Source: Prinia subflava
Taxonomy: Eukaryota; Chordata; Aves; Passeriformes; Cisticolidae
Length of the DNA stretch: 64,000 bases
Direction: 5' to 3'
NCBI RefSeq assembly: GCF_021018805.1
Contig: NW_026961084.1
Span: 1 to 64,000 of the forward strand
A program made the translations under genes and the position numbers. Positions 44,105 through 57,316 of the stretch are shown here, one piece after another. The notes under the pieces were generated by a model that was given only the letters and a program-made list of their open reading frames with translations, did no database searches and was not told the DNA's origin. Positions within the stretch are counted from its first letter, which is position 1; each line of letters starts with the position of its first letter.

Positions 44105-45215
44105 AGTGCTGCCAAGGCCACGTGTTCACGTTTGGTTTCCTTTATTCTAGCCGCCTGAGAGACGACAGCCCGGTACCAGCGGGAAATTCCTCAAGGGCGA
44201 GGCGGCCTTGTTTTGCACCCGATGCCGATTGGCGTTCCCAGACATCAAAGAGATAAGTGGAGGGCTGTGAGCCACAGAGGAGTTGAAAGCGGGGTGGCCG
44301 GTTGGGTTTTTTGAGTCAGATTTGCAGTCTGGGATGGCCAAGATGTGGCCCCTTGGCCTACTAAAAGGTAAAGTCTCACTTTTGATAGCAGTGCTGAACT
44401 GTGCAGGGCAGAGCAGTCCCAGGCCATGTGGAGTCACTTGTCTGTTGTGCACTCTGTGTCTTTTGCGTGTCTTGCCTTTCGTGTCGTTGTCCCTACAAGG
44501 GGCCTTTTGGAAACCCTGGCTTGTGTCTTAGCATTTGTAATCTCTGCGTTCCTCAGCTCGGTGGCTTTGACTCGGGACCTCGCACGCACATCAGAATCAC
44601 ATCTCTCTTCAGAAGCATCCGGTCCCAGGTCTTTTCAGGTCTTGTTCTGAGCTGTACTGACAGCTGTGCACCGCAATGATCCATTGTGGCGGAGTAGGCA
44701 TTGTAAGAATGCCGAGATAGGTCGAGGTATCTGACCGTAGGGTTCTCGGGCATCCATCTTTGCGGTTCTCGGACGAAGCAGTTCTGCTGGCATCTTCTTG
44801 CTGCCGGGTTCTTTGAGCCTCATCGGCTCTACATCGGTCTTATCTCGGTCATCTCCTTCCGCATTCTCTCGGCCCTCAGGGTCCTTCTTCTTGCCGAGCC
44901 TTTTCTCTCGCTGTTGCGTCCTTCTCGTTTGTGGTGTCCTGCATCACGGGTGTTGGTGTGCGTTTGGCCCTGCGCTGCTCTGCCCTGCTGCATAACCTGG
45001 GTGTAGGGGTAATAGGACATGTCCCGGGGACTTGAAGTTTGCAGTGTAGGGTGTAGTGGGAGCGTAGAGGGTATTTTTAGGTGGGCACAAGATGCCTGGA
45101 GCTTTTAAGTTATCCTGCAGCGCTCTGACTTTTGTCCTAAATTTTTTTCAGATGCGGATGGATTTTTCCCTGGCAGAGCACCCCAAGGAGGAAACGGTTG
45201 TGGGTGAGAGACTTG
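44105..45215 (+). repeat. X module 3 (unit B')
   Basis: Its left half resembles X2 (TTTATTCTAG acceptor, CCGCCTGAGAGACGACAG) and its right half resembles X1. Between 44460 and 44545 it has a private block in place of the GGCGTCTCACATGCAAT segment. Confidence 0.7.
44151..44270 (+). CDS. Exon-like 39-codon block in X3, unidentified
   Basis: Acceptor GGTTTCCTTTATTCTAG. Differs from X2 by one residue (L for S before FCTRC). Same TGA. Confidence 0.33.
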   Translation, partial: PPERRQPGTSGKFLKGEAALFCTRCRLAFPDIKEISGGL

Positions 45216-45422
45216 CACACTGAAGGTACCTTGGAAAATGTGTAGCTTTGTCCTGGATTTTGGGGTTTTTTAAAATTTTCTACAAGGTTTTAAATATGAG
45301 CTTGTTAGAATTTAATGGTAAGGACTGAAAACGGGTTGGCTGCCAAGTTATACATAACAAAGTCAACTTTTTTGAATATCTGTGAGGCTTCTATTTTGTT
45401 TTTGAGACTTTCCTTTTTTGCT

Positions 45423-46721
45423 GACTTTTGCTCTCACTCTCACGTCTTTCCCTTTCGCTCTCACTCTCACTTCTTTCCCTTTCGCTCTCACTCTCACTTC
45501 TTTCCCTTTCGCTCTCACTCTCACTTCTTTCCCTTTCGCTCTCACTCTCACTTCTTTCCCTTTCGCTCTCACTCTCACTTCTTTCCCTTTCGCTCTCACT
45601 CTCACTTCTTTCCCTTTCGCTCTCACTCTCACTTCTTTCCCTTTCGCTCTCACTCTCACTTCTTTCCCTTTCGCTCTCTTTCTCTCTCTCTCTAACTTTC
45701 TGTTTCTCTCTCTCTCTCTCTCTCTCTAACTTCATTTCTGTTTCTGTCTTTTTCTAGTTCTCTCTCTAACTTTATTTCTCTTTCTCTCTATTTCTAGTTC
45801 TCTCTCTAACTTTATTTCTCTTTCTCTCTATTTCTAGTTCTCTCTCTAACTTTAACTTTATTTCTCTCTATTTCTAGTTCTCTCTCTAACTTTATTTCTC
45901 TCTCACTCTCCCTCTTTTTCTCTTTCGCTCTCACTCTCCCTCTTTTTCTCTTTCGCTCTCACTCTCCCTCTTTTTCTCTTTCGCTCTCACTCTCCCTCTT
46001 TTTCTCTTTCGCTCTCACTCTCCCTCTTTTTCTCTTTCGCTCTCACTCTCACTTCTTTCCCTTTCGCTCTCACTCTCACTTCTTTCCCTTTCGCTCTCAC
46101 TCTCACTTCTTTCCCTTTCGCTCTCACTCTCACTTCTTTCCCTTTCGCTCTCACTCTCACTTCTTTCCCTTTCGCTCTCTTTCTCTCACTTCTTTCCCTT
46201 TCGCTCTCTTTCTCTCTCTTCTTTCCCTTTCGCTCTCTTTCTCTCTCTTCTTTCCCTTTCGCTCTCTTTCTCTCTCTTCTTTCCCTTTCGCTCTCTTTCT
46301 CTCTCTTCTTTCCCTTTCGCTCTCTTTCTCTCTCTTCTTTCCCTTTCGCTCTCTTTCTCTCTCTCTCTAACTTCATTTCTGTTTCTGTCTATTTCTAGTT
46401 CTCTCTCTAACTTTATTTCTCTCTCTCACTTTATTTCTAGTTCTCTCTCTAACTTTAACTTTATTTCTCTCTCACTCTCCCTCTTTTTCTCTTTCGCTCT
46501 CACTCTCCCTCTTTTTCTCTTTCGCTCTCACTCTCACTTCTTTCCCTTTCGCTCTCACTCTCACTTCTTTCCCTTTCGCTCTCACTCTCACTTCTTTCCC
46601 TTTCGCTCTCTTTCTCTCTCTTCTTTCCCTTTCGCTCTCTTTCTCTCACTTCTTTCCCTTTCGCTCTCTTTCTCTCTCTTCTTTCCCTTTCGCTCTCTTT
46701 CTCTCTCTCTCTCTAACTTTC

Positions 46722-46752
<31 letters not shown>

Positions 46753-47482
46753 AACTTCATTTCAGTTTCTCTCTCTCTCACTTTATTTCTAGTTCTCTCT
46801 CTAACTTTAGTTCTCGTTCTCTCTATTTCTAGTTCTCTCTCTAACTTTAGTTCTCGTTCTCTCTATTTCTAGTTCTCTCTCTAACTTTAGTTCTCGTTCT
46901 CTCTATTTCTAGTTCTCTCTCTAACTTTAGTTCTCGTTCTCTCTATTTCTAGTTCTCTCTCTAACTTTAGTTCTCGTTCTCTCTCTAACTCTATTTCTAG
47001 TTCTCTCTATTTCTCGTTCTCTCTCTAACTTTATTTCTCGTTCTCTCTATTTCTCGTTCTCTCTCTAACTTTATTTCTCGTTCTCTCTATTTCTCGTTCT
47101 CTCTCTAACTTTATTTCTCGTTCTCTCTATTTCTCGTTCTCTCTCTAACTTTATTTCTCGTTCTCTCTATTTCTCGTTCTCTCTCTAACTTTATTTCTCG
47201 TTCCCTCTATTTCTCGTTCTCTCTCTAACTTTATTTCTCTCTATTTCTAGTTCTCTCTCTAACTTTAACTTTATTTCTCTCTATTTCTAGTTCTCTCTCT
47301 AACTTTAACTTTATTTCTCTCTATTTCTAGTTCTCTCTCTAACTTTAACTTTATTTCTCTCTATTTCTAGTTCTCTCTCTAACTTTATTTCTCGTTCTCT
47401 CTATTTCTAGTTCTCTCTCTAACTTTATTTCTCGTTCTCTCTATTTCTAGTTCTCTCTCTAACTTTATTTCTCCTTCTCCAG
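45423..47482 (+). repeat. Polypyrimidine (CT-rich) satellite, unit B'
   Basis: Same block order as in unit B, but about 150 bp longer overall, with 9 rather than 7 copies of the first 27-bp block and other block-count changes. Confidence 0.93.
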
Positions 47483-47587
47483 CGCCCAGCCTGGACTTGC
47501 TCTGTGGGGGGGCCTGTTCCATCTGCCTCAACCGAGGACATCCTGCCCAGGTTTGACACTTGACTCCCGTTGTTTTTCCTCTTGCAG

Positions 47588-47739
47588 GCAGCTGGCAAAA
47601 GAGGAGAGAGCCCCTGCGAGGCAGAGCCCCTGGAATGCCCTGTCCCGGTCTGAGGTTCCCACTTTTCTCTCCAACTCCCGGAGAATTGCTGGAGCAGAAC
47701 CAGAGAGTGTCCATTTTATTTCCTGCCTTTTCCAATAAA
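47588..47739 (+). other. 3'-terminal exon T, unit B'
   Basis: Same acceptor, AATAAA at 47734 and GT-rich downstream element. Confidence 0.55.
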
Positions 47740-48361
47740 CGGTGACTTTCAGCTGGAGTGTGTTCCTGGTGTTATCCTCCTCCTCCTCCTCCCTGGATTT
47801 GTAAATAAATGTCCTGATTTTGGCCAAGTAGAATTTTGTTGTTCCAGGCATTGTGGCTCTTTTGTTTCATTGAAACTTCCCAACTCTGCTGAGACTTTGA
47901 GATGTCAAATACAAGTAAGACTGGAGTTTCTTGGGATTGTTACTCACACAAAATAGGGATCCTTCTTGGACAGGAGTAACTTGACGTGTTTAATGCCGCT
48001 TCCCTTTAAAATCAGAGCAGGGGAAGCAGATTTGAAATCATCATTCCATGAACTTGCACCAAATTCCTCCAAAGCTGCAAAAGTTTTCCTTGTTAGAAAT
48101 TCCTGAGCTTGTTTTCCAGGCAAGCTGGGATTTAGATGTTCTTTGTTCCTTGGATTTGCTGGTTTTCCTCTCTCTCATTTTAGTAAAGAATTTTTTTTTT
48201 TTCATATTTTCCATGCTGATTGGAATTTTTGTACTGCTCAGGGCACATTGCCAAGGAAATGTACCAATTTCATGTTGGTAAATCAGGCATTGTTCAGCAC
48301 CATATGCCCACAAGTCTGTAAATTTCCAGGGAAACTTGCTAAGTGTTGAATTGCCATAATG

Positions 48362-48895
48362 AATCTCTTTGTAAAGTTGATTATACTTTTTTCTTTATTT
48401 TTAATTACTTTGAATTTTTTATGTAGGGTTTTTTTTTAATAAGTGATGTCTTTTTGTATTTTTAAATTTTTTCTTTTAAAAAAATTTCTATTTTAATTTT
48501 TCCTTTGTAATTTTTCCTTTGTAATTTTTCCTTTGTAATTTTCCTATTTTATTTTTTCCTTTTTATTTTTTTCCTTTTTATTTTTTCCTTTTTATTTTTT
48601 TCCTTTTTATTTTTTCCTCTTTTTTTCTCTCTTTAACTTTTTCCTTTTTAATTTTTTCCTTTTTATTTTTTTCCTTTTTAATTTTTTCCTTTTTAATTTT
48701 TTCCTTTTTATTTTTTTCCTTTTTAATTTTTTCCTTTTTAATTTTTTTCTTTTTATTTTTTCCTTTTTATTTTTTCCTTTTTATTTTTTTCCTTTTTACT
48801 TTTTTCCTTTTTATTTTTTTCCTTTTAATTTTTGCTTTTTATTTTCTTTCTTTCTAATTTTTCCTTTTTAACTTTTTAATTTTATTTTTTTCTGT
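48362..48895 (+). repeat. T-rich low-complexity tract, unit B'
   Basis: Copy of 3720-4260; the partner tract is at 50262-50685. Confidence 0.85.
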
Positions 48896-48953
48896 GTTTT
48901 ACTTGAAATTTTATTTGAAAACTTTTTTTTTTTCTTCATGTTTTCTTTGTGTT

Positions 48954-49003
48954 GGTTTGGTTTGGTTTGGTTTGGTTTGGTTTGGTTTGGTTTGGTTTGG
49001 TTT
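48954..49003 (+). repeat. (GGTTT)n microsatellite, unit B' (shortest)
   Basis: About nine pure repeats. The GTGTGTTTT lead-in found in the other copies is lost. Confidence 0.95.
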
Positions 49004-49375
49004 TTTCCTCTCTCTCTACTCTTTTATCTACTTTTTTATAGCCCAAGTATGTAGAAGTTTGGCTGGTGGGAACAGAGGAGGTGACAAATGAAATCCATGT
49101 CCACTCCACGTCCGGATAGAATTGAGAGTGCAGCTAGAGAAATCTCTGTATTTTCTGCTAAATTAGAAATCCTGAACAGAGAAAGCTCTAAAGACCAAGG
49201 GGCCTTCTTTTTTCTTTTTCCTTTTTCCCCCGAACAATTCTCATTGTAGCCATTTACAGGATCAGGAACATTACCTTGAAGTCGAGGTGTATTTCACAGG
49301 TAGCGAGAAAACAAAGTAGACTTGATCTTGTAACTCTCATTGTTTAGTAACAAAGAAATCCAAAACAAAACAAAC

Positions 49376-49412
<37 letters not shown>

Positions 49413-49928
49413 ACCAACCCCACAAAAGAACAGAGAAAGAGAAATTATACCAATATTATTTTAATTTAAAACCACTTTCTCCCTTAGAAAACCAGGCTAA
49501 TGTAATTCTGCTTAATTGGGGTGCTGTCGTGTTTAGGTTACTGAATTAATAGAGTTTAAAACATACAGCAATAAACACGAATTTTAAAAACTAAGTACAA
49601 AAATATGAATATATATAATAAAACAAATATAAATATGAAAAATAATATCGTAAGTAAATGCAATCTATAATATTTCTCATTACTTATATTATATACAGTA
49701 GTCTATATATTATATCCATAGATATGACTAGAAAAAAGACATGGTAATTATCAATATTAAAATAATAAATGTAAAGAAATAATGGAATAGAGCTTAAAAC
49801 AGAGGGGGTTTTTTGGTTTGAATTTGCTTGGTGGCAGGGGTTCTCTTTTAAGCGGCGGCCGGGTGTCTTTCGGGGCGTTTCTTTTAGGGGGTTTCTGTGC
49901 ACGTTCTCTTCGGGGGTCCCTGTCTGCT

Positions 49929-50066
49929 GTGGACACAGCGCGGTACTGCAGCTCTGCCCCGGGCCCGTCCCAGTGCTGCCGCCTTGTGGACACAGCGCGG
50001 TGCTGCAGCTCTGCCCCGGGCCCGTCCCAGTGCTGCCGCCCTGTGGACACAGCGCGGTACTGCAGA
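49929..50066 (+). repeat. 57-bp VNTR, 2 full units plus 24 bp (unit B')
   Basis: Units start at 49929, 49986 and 50043. Same count as unit B. Confidence 0.95.
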
Positions 50067-50685
50067 TGTTCATCCCAGGGGAGTTGCTGGCTTGGCTAGA
50101 ATTGGTTTCCCAGTAAAACTGGGGGTTGTCTAGAAAACCTGAATTTGTGGGAGGCACTGGGTTTGTTTTCCCTATCCCTGCATCACAGTCAAGAACACTC
50201 CTGGAGCTGTGTTAGGCAGTGGAAGGAGGGGAGAGCTGCATTTATTGAATTCCTTTGTTGTTGTTATTGTTGTATTTTTTCATGCTATTTTATTTTATTG
50301 TGTTTTAGATTTTCATGTTTTTTTATTTTGACTTTTAAAAAATATTTTAATGTTTCCTCAAATTTTTAATTTTTCGATTTTTAGTTTACTTTTATATTTT
50401 ATAGTTATGATTTCACTTTTTATTTTATTTTCAATAACTTTTAAATTTTTATTTAGATTTATGTTTTATTTTTATGTTTGCGGTTGTTTTGTATTTTTTA
50501 ATGTTTCCTTAGTAATTTTTCCTTTGTAATTTTTTCCTTTGTCATTTTTTCCTCTCTAATTTTTTCCACTATAATTTTTTCCTTTTTAATTTTTTATTTT
50601 TTATTTTTCTCTTTTTAATTTTTCTCCTTTTTAATGTTTTCCTTTCTAATTTTTTCCTTTCTGATTTCTCCTTTCTCGATTTTGT

Positions 50686-51173
50686 CAGGCACCCCCCTTT
50701 AAAACCGGGGTGCCTTCGGCCGTGCCACAACAAAGATGGCGGCCCAACAGGAAATGGTTTCAGCCACAAACAAGATGGCAGCCGGAAGTATGGGCAGTCA
50801 CCTAATGCCCCGCTCAAGATGGCGGCTCGTCGAGCCGCCTTCGACCTTCCAAAGACGGCGGCCAAAAAAGGCGGGAAAACACAAGGACCACCCATGGGCG
50901 TCGACCCAACTGCCTGCGCCCGACCCCGAAAACGGCGCCGCTCAGGAACAATTTTCAGCGTCGCTTCCCGGCGCGAGGGAGCTGTGTGCCCGCTGTGCCG
51001 CGCCGCGGTGCGGTTGCGGCAGCCATTTTGGTGAGGCGCCTGAGTAACCAGCTACCCGGGGCCTTCGGGGCTGCCACAAAAAAGATGGCGGCTCTACCGG
51101 ATGTGTCTTCACCACAACCAAGATGGCGGCTACAACGGGCGGAAGTAACGTTTATATAGGGTTTATATAGGGT
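50686..51173 (+). promoter_or_regulatory. CpG-rich promoter with YY1-motif cluster (copy 4)
   Basis: The first AAGATGGCGGC is at 50733. All motifs are retained, with the GGGGCTGCCAC variant shared only with copy 1. Confidence 0.7.
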
Positions 51174-51261
51174 TTGGACCCTATAGCCGCGGCCGAACCA
51201 AGGCTCTGCTGCAGGTGTATTCGAGACATCTTTCCTCTTTGTTTGACAGAAGGAAGAGGGG

Positions 51262-51293
<32 letters not shown>

Positions 51294-51435
51294 AGAAAAA
51301 ACGGGAGCAGTTCCGGGGCGGTCCCGGGGCGGTCCCGGGGCGGTGTGCGCCGTCACTGCCGCCTTCTCGGCGGGCGATTCCAAGGCGCTGTCGGGCTCTC
51401 TGCCGGCCGGTCGGCGGGCGGGCGGCCGGGACGCG

Positions 51436-53675
51436 ATGGCGCTGTGCCCGGAGCTGGAGCGCTCGCTGTCGCTGCTGCAGCCGGGCGCCGACCGGGCCCA
51501 GCAGCAGCAGGAGCGGCGGGCGGACGCGGCCCCCACGCCCATGGTGTTCATGTGCGCCGGCTGCGGGCGCCCCGTGGGCGACACCCGCACCTGGGGTTCA
51601 GTGTCGAGGACAGCGGTCCCATCCTGCTGCGCAGTGAGTACCAGCGCTGCCACCCCCGTGCCGCCGCGGTCGCTGCCGCCGTGCCTCCTGCCCTGCCTCC
51701 CGCCGCAGCTGCGGCCGCCAGCGTCGCCGCGGACCCGGGGCGGAAGGGCTCCGAGCTCCCCGGAGAGTGCGGATGGTGAGGGCCGGGCCTGGCTGGACAC
51801 AGTCCCGGGGGAGTCGGGGTTCCCGGCGCTGGGGACCGGCAAAGGGCCCGGAGCGCTCGTGTGGCCCGAGAGCCCCTGGAGCACTTATCTGGGGTGGGCT
51901 GTACAAGCCGCGTATGGCCTAAGGGAGAGGGATTTCTCACAAGGACATGTAGTGATGGACAAGGGAGGCAGCTTTAGATTAAATGTCGGGAAGAAATTTT
52001 TCCCTGCGAGGGCGGTGAGGCCGTGGTACAGGTTCCCCAGAGAAGCTGTGGCTGCCCCTGTGTCCCTGGAAGTGCCCAAGGCCAGGTTGGACGGGGCTTG
52101 GAACACCCTGGGATAGTGGAAGCTGTCCCTGCCCAGGGCCGGGGGTGGAATGGGGTGAGCTTGAAGGCCCCTTCCACAATTCAGCGATTCTGATGGTCTT
52201 GGTCTTGCTGAGGTTAGCCAGCCTGAGGAGCTGATGCAAATTCAGGCTAAAAGATGAGTGCTCATCATTTATACTGTGTAAAGCATGAATGAAAGGTTAA
52301 AAAAGTTCTAATGCATGATTTAAAATTTTTTTTTTATTTTTAAGAAAAGGGATGGGGAGAGGTGCCTCCTTTTATTTTCTTCTGAATAAATGTTATTCCT
52401 TGCTTGCAGCATGGTAGAAACCCTACTCTGCTCTGGCTGCTCCAGGACCCTTGGCAGCAGATACATGCACGCCTCAAGGCATCTCGACTGCAAGAGGGAT
52501 TTGTTCTGTGTCCGTACTGACTCTGTTGAAAGGTAAGTGCAGAATGTTTATGGGTCAGCCTGCCAGCTCCACTGCACTCACCAGGCATGGCACTGAGGGT
52601 GCTCCTGTTACATCTCTGGCAAGGCTGGAGGGAGCGTCTTCTGCTGCTCTGTCCCACGGTGGTTTTCTGTATTGGTGCTGTTGGCATCCCAGTGCTCAGC
52701 TGTAGGGAACATCACCTGTGTAAGGCACATCCTAGAAAAAGAACCAAAACAAACCAACCTGGCCTGCCTTTTGTGTGGGAAGTTGCATTCCAGCCCAGAA
52801 AATATCACCAGGTCCAGGGCACTAGAGGGTTCCTTCGCATTTGATTGGAAGAGTTCACAAACCAAGCACCAAAGAGGCCTGGCTGGAGCCTGTTAGGGGT
52901 CCGCATGATCAGCAGGGAGTGTGGCCAGAGGGGCTCGGGCAGGACTCGGGGTGGCTCTGCCCTGTGCTGGCCACATCTGCTCTGTCCTTGCTAAGATGGG
53001 CAAAGGCAACTCTGACAACTGAGTACGTGCTTGAGACTCTCACTCAGCTGTCTTAAAATCTGTCTAGAAAATGAAAGTGTGCTTGGGTTTAGTTGGTTTA
53101 TAGCACTTCAAAGGGGTTATTAAAAACTGTATCCTCAATTAAGGCTCCGCACCAGAGTCCTTTTGTGCAGGCATTGTCCTAATAGACAGTGGTTGTTCAT
53201 CTGGACTGGTTTTAATGTCTCTTTTTTTTTCTGAAGTTCCCATTTATTTTGCTGTATTGCTGTGGATATTCCCCTTGGTACTCTGGACAGGGTTTGGAGA
53301 TTTTTTTCTTCATTCCACTGCTAGAGTACTTTTTTTATTGCATGGCAGTAAAATTCTCTCATGCACTAACTTGGCTGCAGAATGGCATTTTCTGGCAAAG
53401 GGATGCTGCTTCTGCCTGCCAGCACTGCACTGTTCTTGGTGTCTTGGTGCCATTTTCCACTGTATCCCGTATCCCCAGAATCCACGGCTGTCTCTCAGGG
53501 TTCTAAAGGAGTGCTGTGTTTGGATTTTTGGCTTCAGAGTGGGAAGTGCTCTGTAACCTGATGTAACCTGTGGCATCTCAGCTGTAGGCCAGGAACCCTG
53601 GAAAAGCAAGCTCGCATTCACGAGGAGCCGCTTACTCTTGAAAGCCCAGCTGTCTTGCAAGAGGTGCCGCACAGG
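51436..53675 (+). pseudogene. MIS18A: MIS18A-like gene copy 4 (spans units B'/A3)
   Basis: Exon 1 is at 51436-51633 (same frameshift, about 51595-51597), exon 2 at 52410-52532 and exon 3 at 53582-53675 (A-type SCRPG...KQA). The 3' side is A-type, so the next poly(A)-bearing exon is at 55866-56017. Its promoter shares TTCGGGGCTGCCAC with copy 1, whereas copies 2, 3 and 5 have TTCGGGGGTGCCAC. Confidence 0.68.
51919..52195 (+). mobile_element. CR1 LINE 3'-end fragment in intron 1 (copy 4)
   Basis: Same insertion and orientation as the other copies. Confidence 0.85.
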
Positions 53676-54466
53676 GTGAGTTTTAACCTTACATCATTCT
53701 TTGTTGAAATCACCTCTGAGAAGTCTTAATATGCTTCAATGGTTTCTGCAGAACAGCTTATTCCACTCAGAGCAATTCAGTGCATTGTAACATGTACTGG
53801 ACTGCTTCCTGTAATTGCTGTCTTGTGCTCTGCAAGACCTTTAGCCACTTTTCCTTCAGTTTTCTTGGTAGTTAGCATTTTCTGTTTATCAAGCACAGCA
53901 TTAGGTTCCTCTGGCTGTCTCAGAAATTGGATCAGTTGTTTCTAGTTCGTTCTGATTCACTTCTCCAGATCTTCATTTAACTTTTAGCCATGTTTCTTCT
54001 GCCTCCTGTGGAAATGGACTTAATGCTTTTGCTGTAACTTTATCTTGAAATAGTAATCATAAATGAATCATGGTAAATCAGGTTGATGTTTTGCTCTACT
54101 AAAATCTTGTGACTGCAGGTAGGAAGAGTTGGGAGCGAACAGTCTGAGGAAGTGGACTGTGGAAGCTGAAGGTTGTCCAGCCAAAGCTGAGTGTGTGGCT
54201 CTGACACTGACCAAGGCTGGAAAGAGTTACTGTGTGGACAGAGAATGTTAGAGCCGGGTGAGCTTTCACAGGATGAAAGAAGCGAGGAGAGAATCAAATG
54301 GAAAGAATTGCTGAGATCAGGTTTGAGCCCTTTCTTTGGGTTTGGGATTTGTTTGTGGTTTTTTTGTTACCTAACACTACCTAGCACTTACTTACTTACT
54401 TACTGTGAGATTTGAAGTTTTCTCCAAAAACTCAGAATGAATTTCCCCACTCTGCCCCACTGGTAG

Positions 54467-55760
54467 CAGCACACAGGAGAACAGAGCCTGTGGTTTGGAT
54501 CTTGAGGGAGTTCCAGCAGTACAAGCTATGAGTTACCATGTTTCTCCCAAATTTACATCCAGCAAATCTGAGGAATTACCTCTTGCCTGAGCATTCCTGG
54601 TCTCTGTGACTCTTTAGTAAGAGACAGCTGGGACTGGCCAAGCTGAGACAGGATCTGTTCCTGTCAAACCATCTATTTCCCATGCGGATGAGAATCTGGG
54701 GGGCAAGTGCCCACATCACTCCTCACAAATGCCCACACATACTTCTGGGGCTGCTGTATCTATCTGCTGGATTTGTCAGCGCCAGCATTTGCGAAGGATC
54801 ACCTTGTGAGCAACTCAAAAGACAGATAAATAGAGGCAGCAGCAATTGTCTTGAGTTTACCTTATGGTAAGGCTTATGGATATTTTTAATCACTATAAGA
54901 AGGCTTATGGATATTTTTGATCACTTTCTTAGCACTTGCAATTACCCCTGCTACCACACAAAAGAAACCGAGGAACAGGAAAGCTCCGCTCTGTATCTCT
55001 GGCAGAAGAAAAGCCAGCAAACCAGTTTGCGTTCACCCCGATTCCTAGTCCTGTGCTGCAAGTACAGAAATATCTTGAGCCTTTGGGAGGGGGACTGGGA
55101 CTGTGGAACCCAGCTGCATGTGTCTCCTAGGCCACGTTTTTCTTGGAAGCACCTTTCCTAGTTTCACTGCTTTTTGGAAATGAACTGTTCTGAGCAGAAC
55201 CAGTACCTTCAGACTCAGGGTCTGAAAACAAAACAACCATAAAAACCACTAAAAAGCCCCAAAACCCACTGCCTAAGAGAACAAAGAAAGAGAAAATATA
55301 CCGGGATTCTTTTAATAAACCTGAATTTGTGGGAGGCACTGGGTTTGTTTTCCCTTCGTGCGGCAGCACGAAGTTTGCACGCATTTTGCTGCCGCTTTGG
55401 CTCTCAAGAACTGGAAATGCCTGGATTTCTGCGTGGTTTCCCCAGGTTCTCCTATTTAGCAGGAGCTGCACGGTGAGGTCGGTGTTCTGAGGGAGGCCCT
55501 GGCACAGCTGCCAAAGGCCGGGAACGTGGAGTGTGCAGGGAGCATCCGGGGGGCTTCTCCCCCCTGAGTTTCTCCCGGGGTGTGCTGCCTGCACTGCTGG
55601 ATGTTGGACCCGGCTTTGGGCCGTTCTCCTGCGGTCCCAGCACTGAGTGCTGCCCCTGTGGCCAGACCTTGCCGTGTGCCGGCACCAAACCCGGGCAGCC
55701 GGGGCTGCTTTTCCAGCCCTTTGGTGCCACGGGCGGCCCCCGATTGCCGGAGCTCCCCGG
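54467..55760 (+). other. A-only segment, copy in A3
   Basis: Near-identical to the A2 copy, including the GATTCTTTTAAT variant. No recognised gene. Confidence 0.6.
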
Positions 55761-55865
55761 CACCCGGCCTGGACTCACTCTGTGGGGGGGCCTGTTCCAT
55801 CTGCCTCAACCGAGGACATCCTGCCCAGGTTTGACACTTGACTCCCGTTGTTTTTCCTCTTGCAG

Positions 55866-56017
55866 GCAGCTGGCAAAAGAGGAGAGAGCCCCTGCGAGGC
55901 AGAGCCCCTGGAATGCCCTGTCCCGGTCTGAGGTTCCCACTTTTATCTCCGACTCCCGGAGAATTGCTGGAGCAGAACCAGAGAGTGTCCATTTTATTTC
56001 CTGCCTTTTCCAATAAA
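55866..56017 (+). other. 3'-terminal exon T, unit A3
   Basis: Same acceptor, AATAAA at 56012 and GT-rich downstream element. It carries the C variant (CCCGGTCTGAGG) shared with B and B'. Confidence 0.55.
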
Positions 56018-56639
56018 CGGTGACTTTCAGCTGGAGTGTGTTCCTGGTGTTATCCTCCTCCTCCTCCTCCCTGGATTTGTAAATAAATGTCCTGATTTTG
56101 GCCAAGTAGAATTTTGTTGTTCCAGGCATTGTGGCTCTTTTGTTTCATTGAAACTTCCCAACTCTGCTGAGACTTTGAGATGTCAAATACAAGTAAGACT
56201 GGAGTTTCTTGGGATTGTTACTCACACAAAATAGGGATCCTTCTTGGACAGGAGTAACTTGACGTGTTTAATGCCGCTTCCCTTTAAAATCAGAGCAGGG
56301 GAAGCAGATTTGAAATCATCATTCCATGAACTTGCACCAAATTCCTCCAAAGCTGCAAAAGTTTTCCTTGTTAGAAATTCCTGAGCTTGTTTTCCAGGCA
56401 AGCTGGGATTTAGATGTTCTTTGTTCCTTGGATTTGCTGGTTTTCCTCTCTCTCATTTTAGTAAAGGATTTTTTTTTTTTCATATTTTCCATGCTGATTG
56501 GAATTTTTGTACTGCTCAGGGCACATTGCCAAGGAAATGTACCAATTTCATGTTGGTAAATCAGGCATTGTTCAGCACCATATGCCCACAAGTCTGTAAA
56601 TTTCCAGGGAAACTTGCTAAGTGTTGAATTGCCATAATG

Positions 56640-57175
56640 AATCTCTTTGTAAAGTTGATTATACTTTTTTCTTTATTTTTAATTACTTTGAATTTTTTAT
56701 GTAGGGTTTTTTTTTAATAAGTGATGTCTTTTTGTATTTTTAAATTTTTTCTTTTAAAAAATTTTCTATTTTAATTTTTCCTTTGTAATTTTTCCTTTGT
56801 AATTTTTCCTTTGTAATTTTCCTATTTTATTTTTTCCTTTTTATTTTTTTCCTTTTTATTTTTTCCTTTTTATTTTTTTCCTTTTTATTTTTTCCTCTTT
56901 TTTTCTCTCTTTAACTTTTTCCTTTTTAATTTTTTCCTTTTTATTTTTTTCCTTTTTAATTTTTTCCTTTTTAATTTTTTCCTTTTTATTTTTTTCCTTT
57001 TTAATTTTTTCCTTTTTAATTTTTTTCTTTTTATTTTTTCCTTTTTATTTTTTCCTTTTTATTTTTTTCCTTTTTACTTTTTTCCTTTTTATTTTTTTCC
57101 TTTTAATTTTTGCTTTTTATTTTCTTTCTTTCTAATTTTTCCTTTTTAACTTTTTAATTTTATTTTTTTCTGTGT
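56640..57175 (+). repeat. T-rich low-complexity tract, unit A3
   Basis: Copy of 3720-4260; the partner tract is at 58620-59046. Confidence 0.85.
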
Positions 57176-57238
57176 TTTACTTGAAATTTTATTTGAAAAC
57201 TTTTTTTTTTTCTTCATGTTTTCTTTGTGTTGGTGTGT

Positions 57239-57316
57239 TTTGGTTTGGTTTGGTTTGGTTTGGTTTGGTCTGGTTTGGTTTGGTTTGGTTTGGTTTGGTT
57301 TGGTTTGGTTTGGTTT
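57239..57316 (+). repeat. (GGTTT)n microsatellite, unit A3
   Basis: One GGTCT interruption near 57268. Confidence 0.95.

Larger units (their letters stand above)
32614..52920 (+). repeat. Tandem amplicon unit B' (extended long type)
   Basis: B' is colinear with B at an offset of 24265 up to about 40700, then at an offset of 28577 from about 45017. The 4312-bp difference lies between X module 1 and X module 3 and contains X module 2 with its flanks. The rest of the size difference from B is mostly extra repeat units in the polypyrimidine satellite and microsatellites. The 57-bp VNTR has two full repeats, as in B. Confidence 0.92.
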
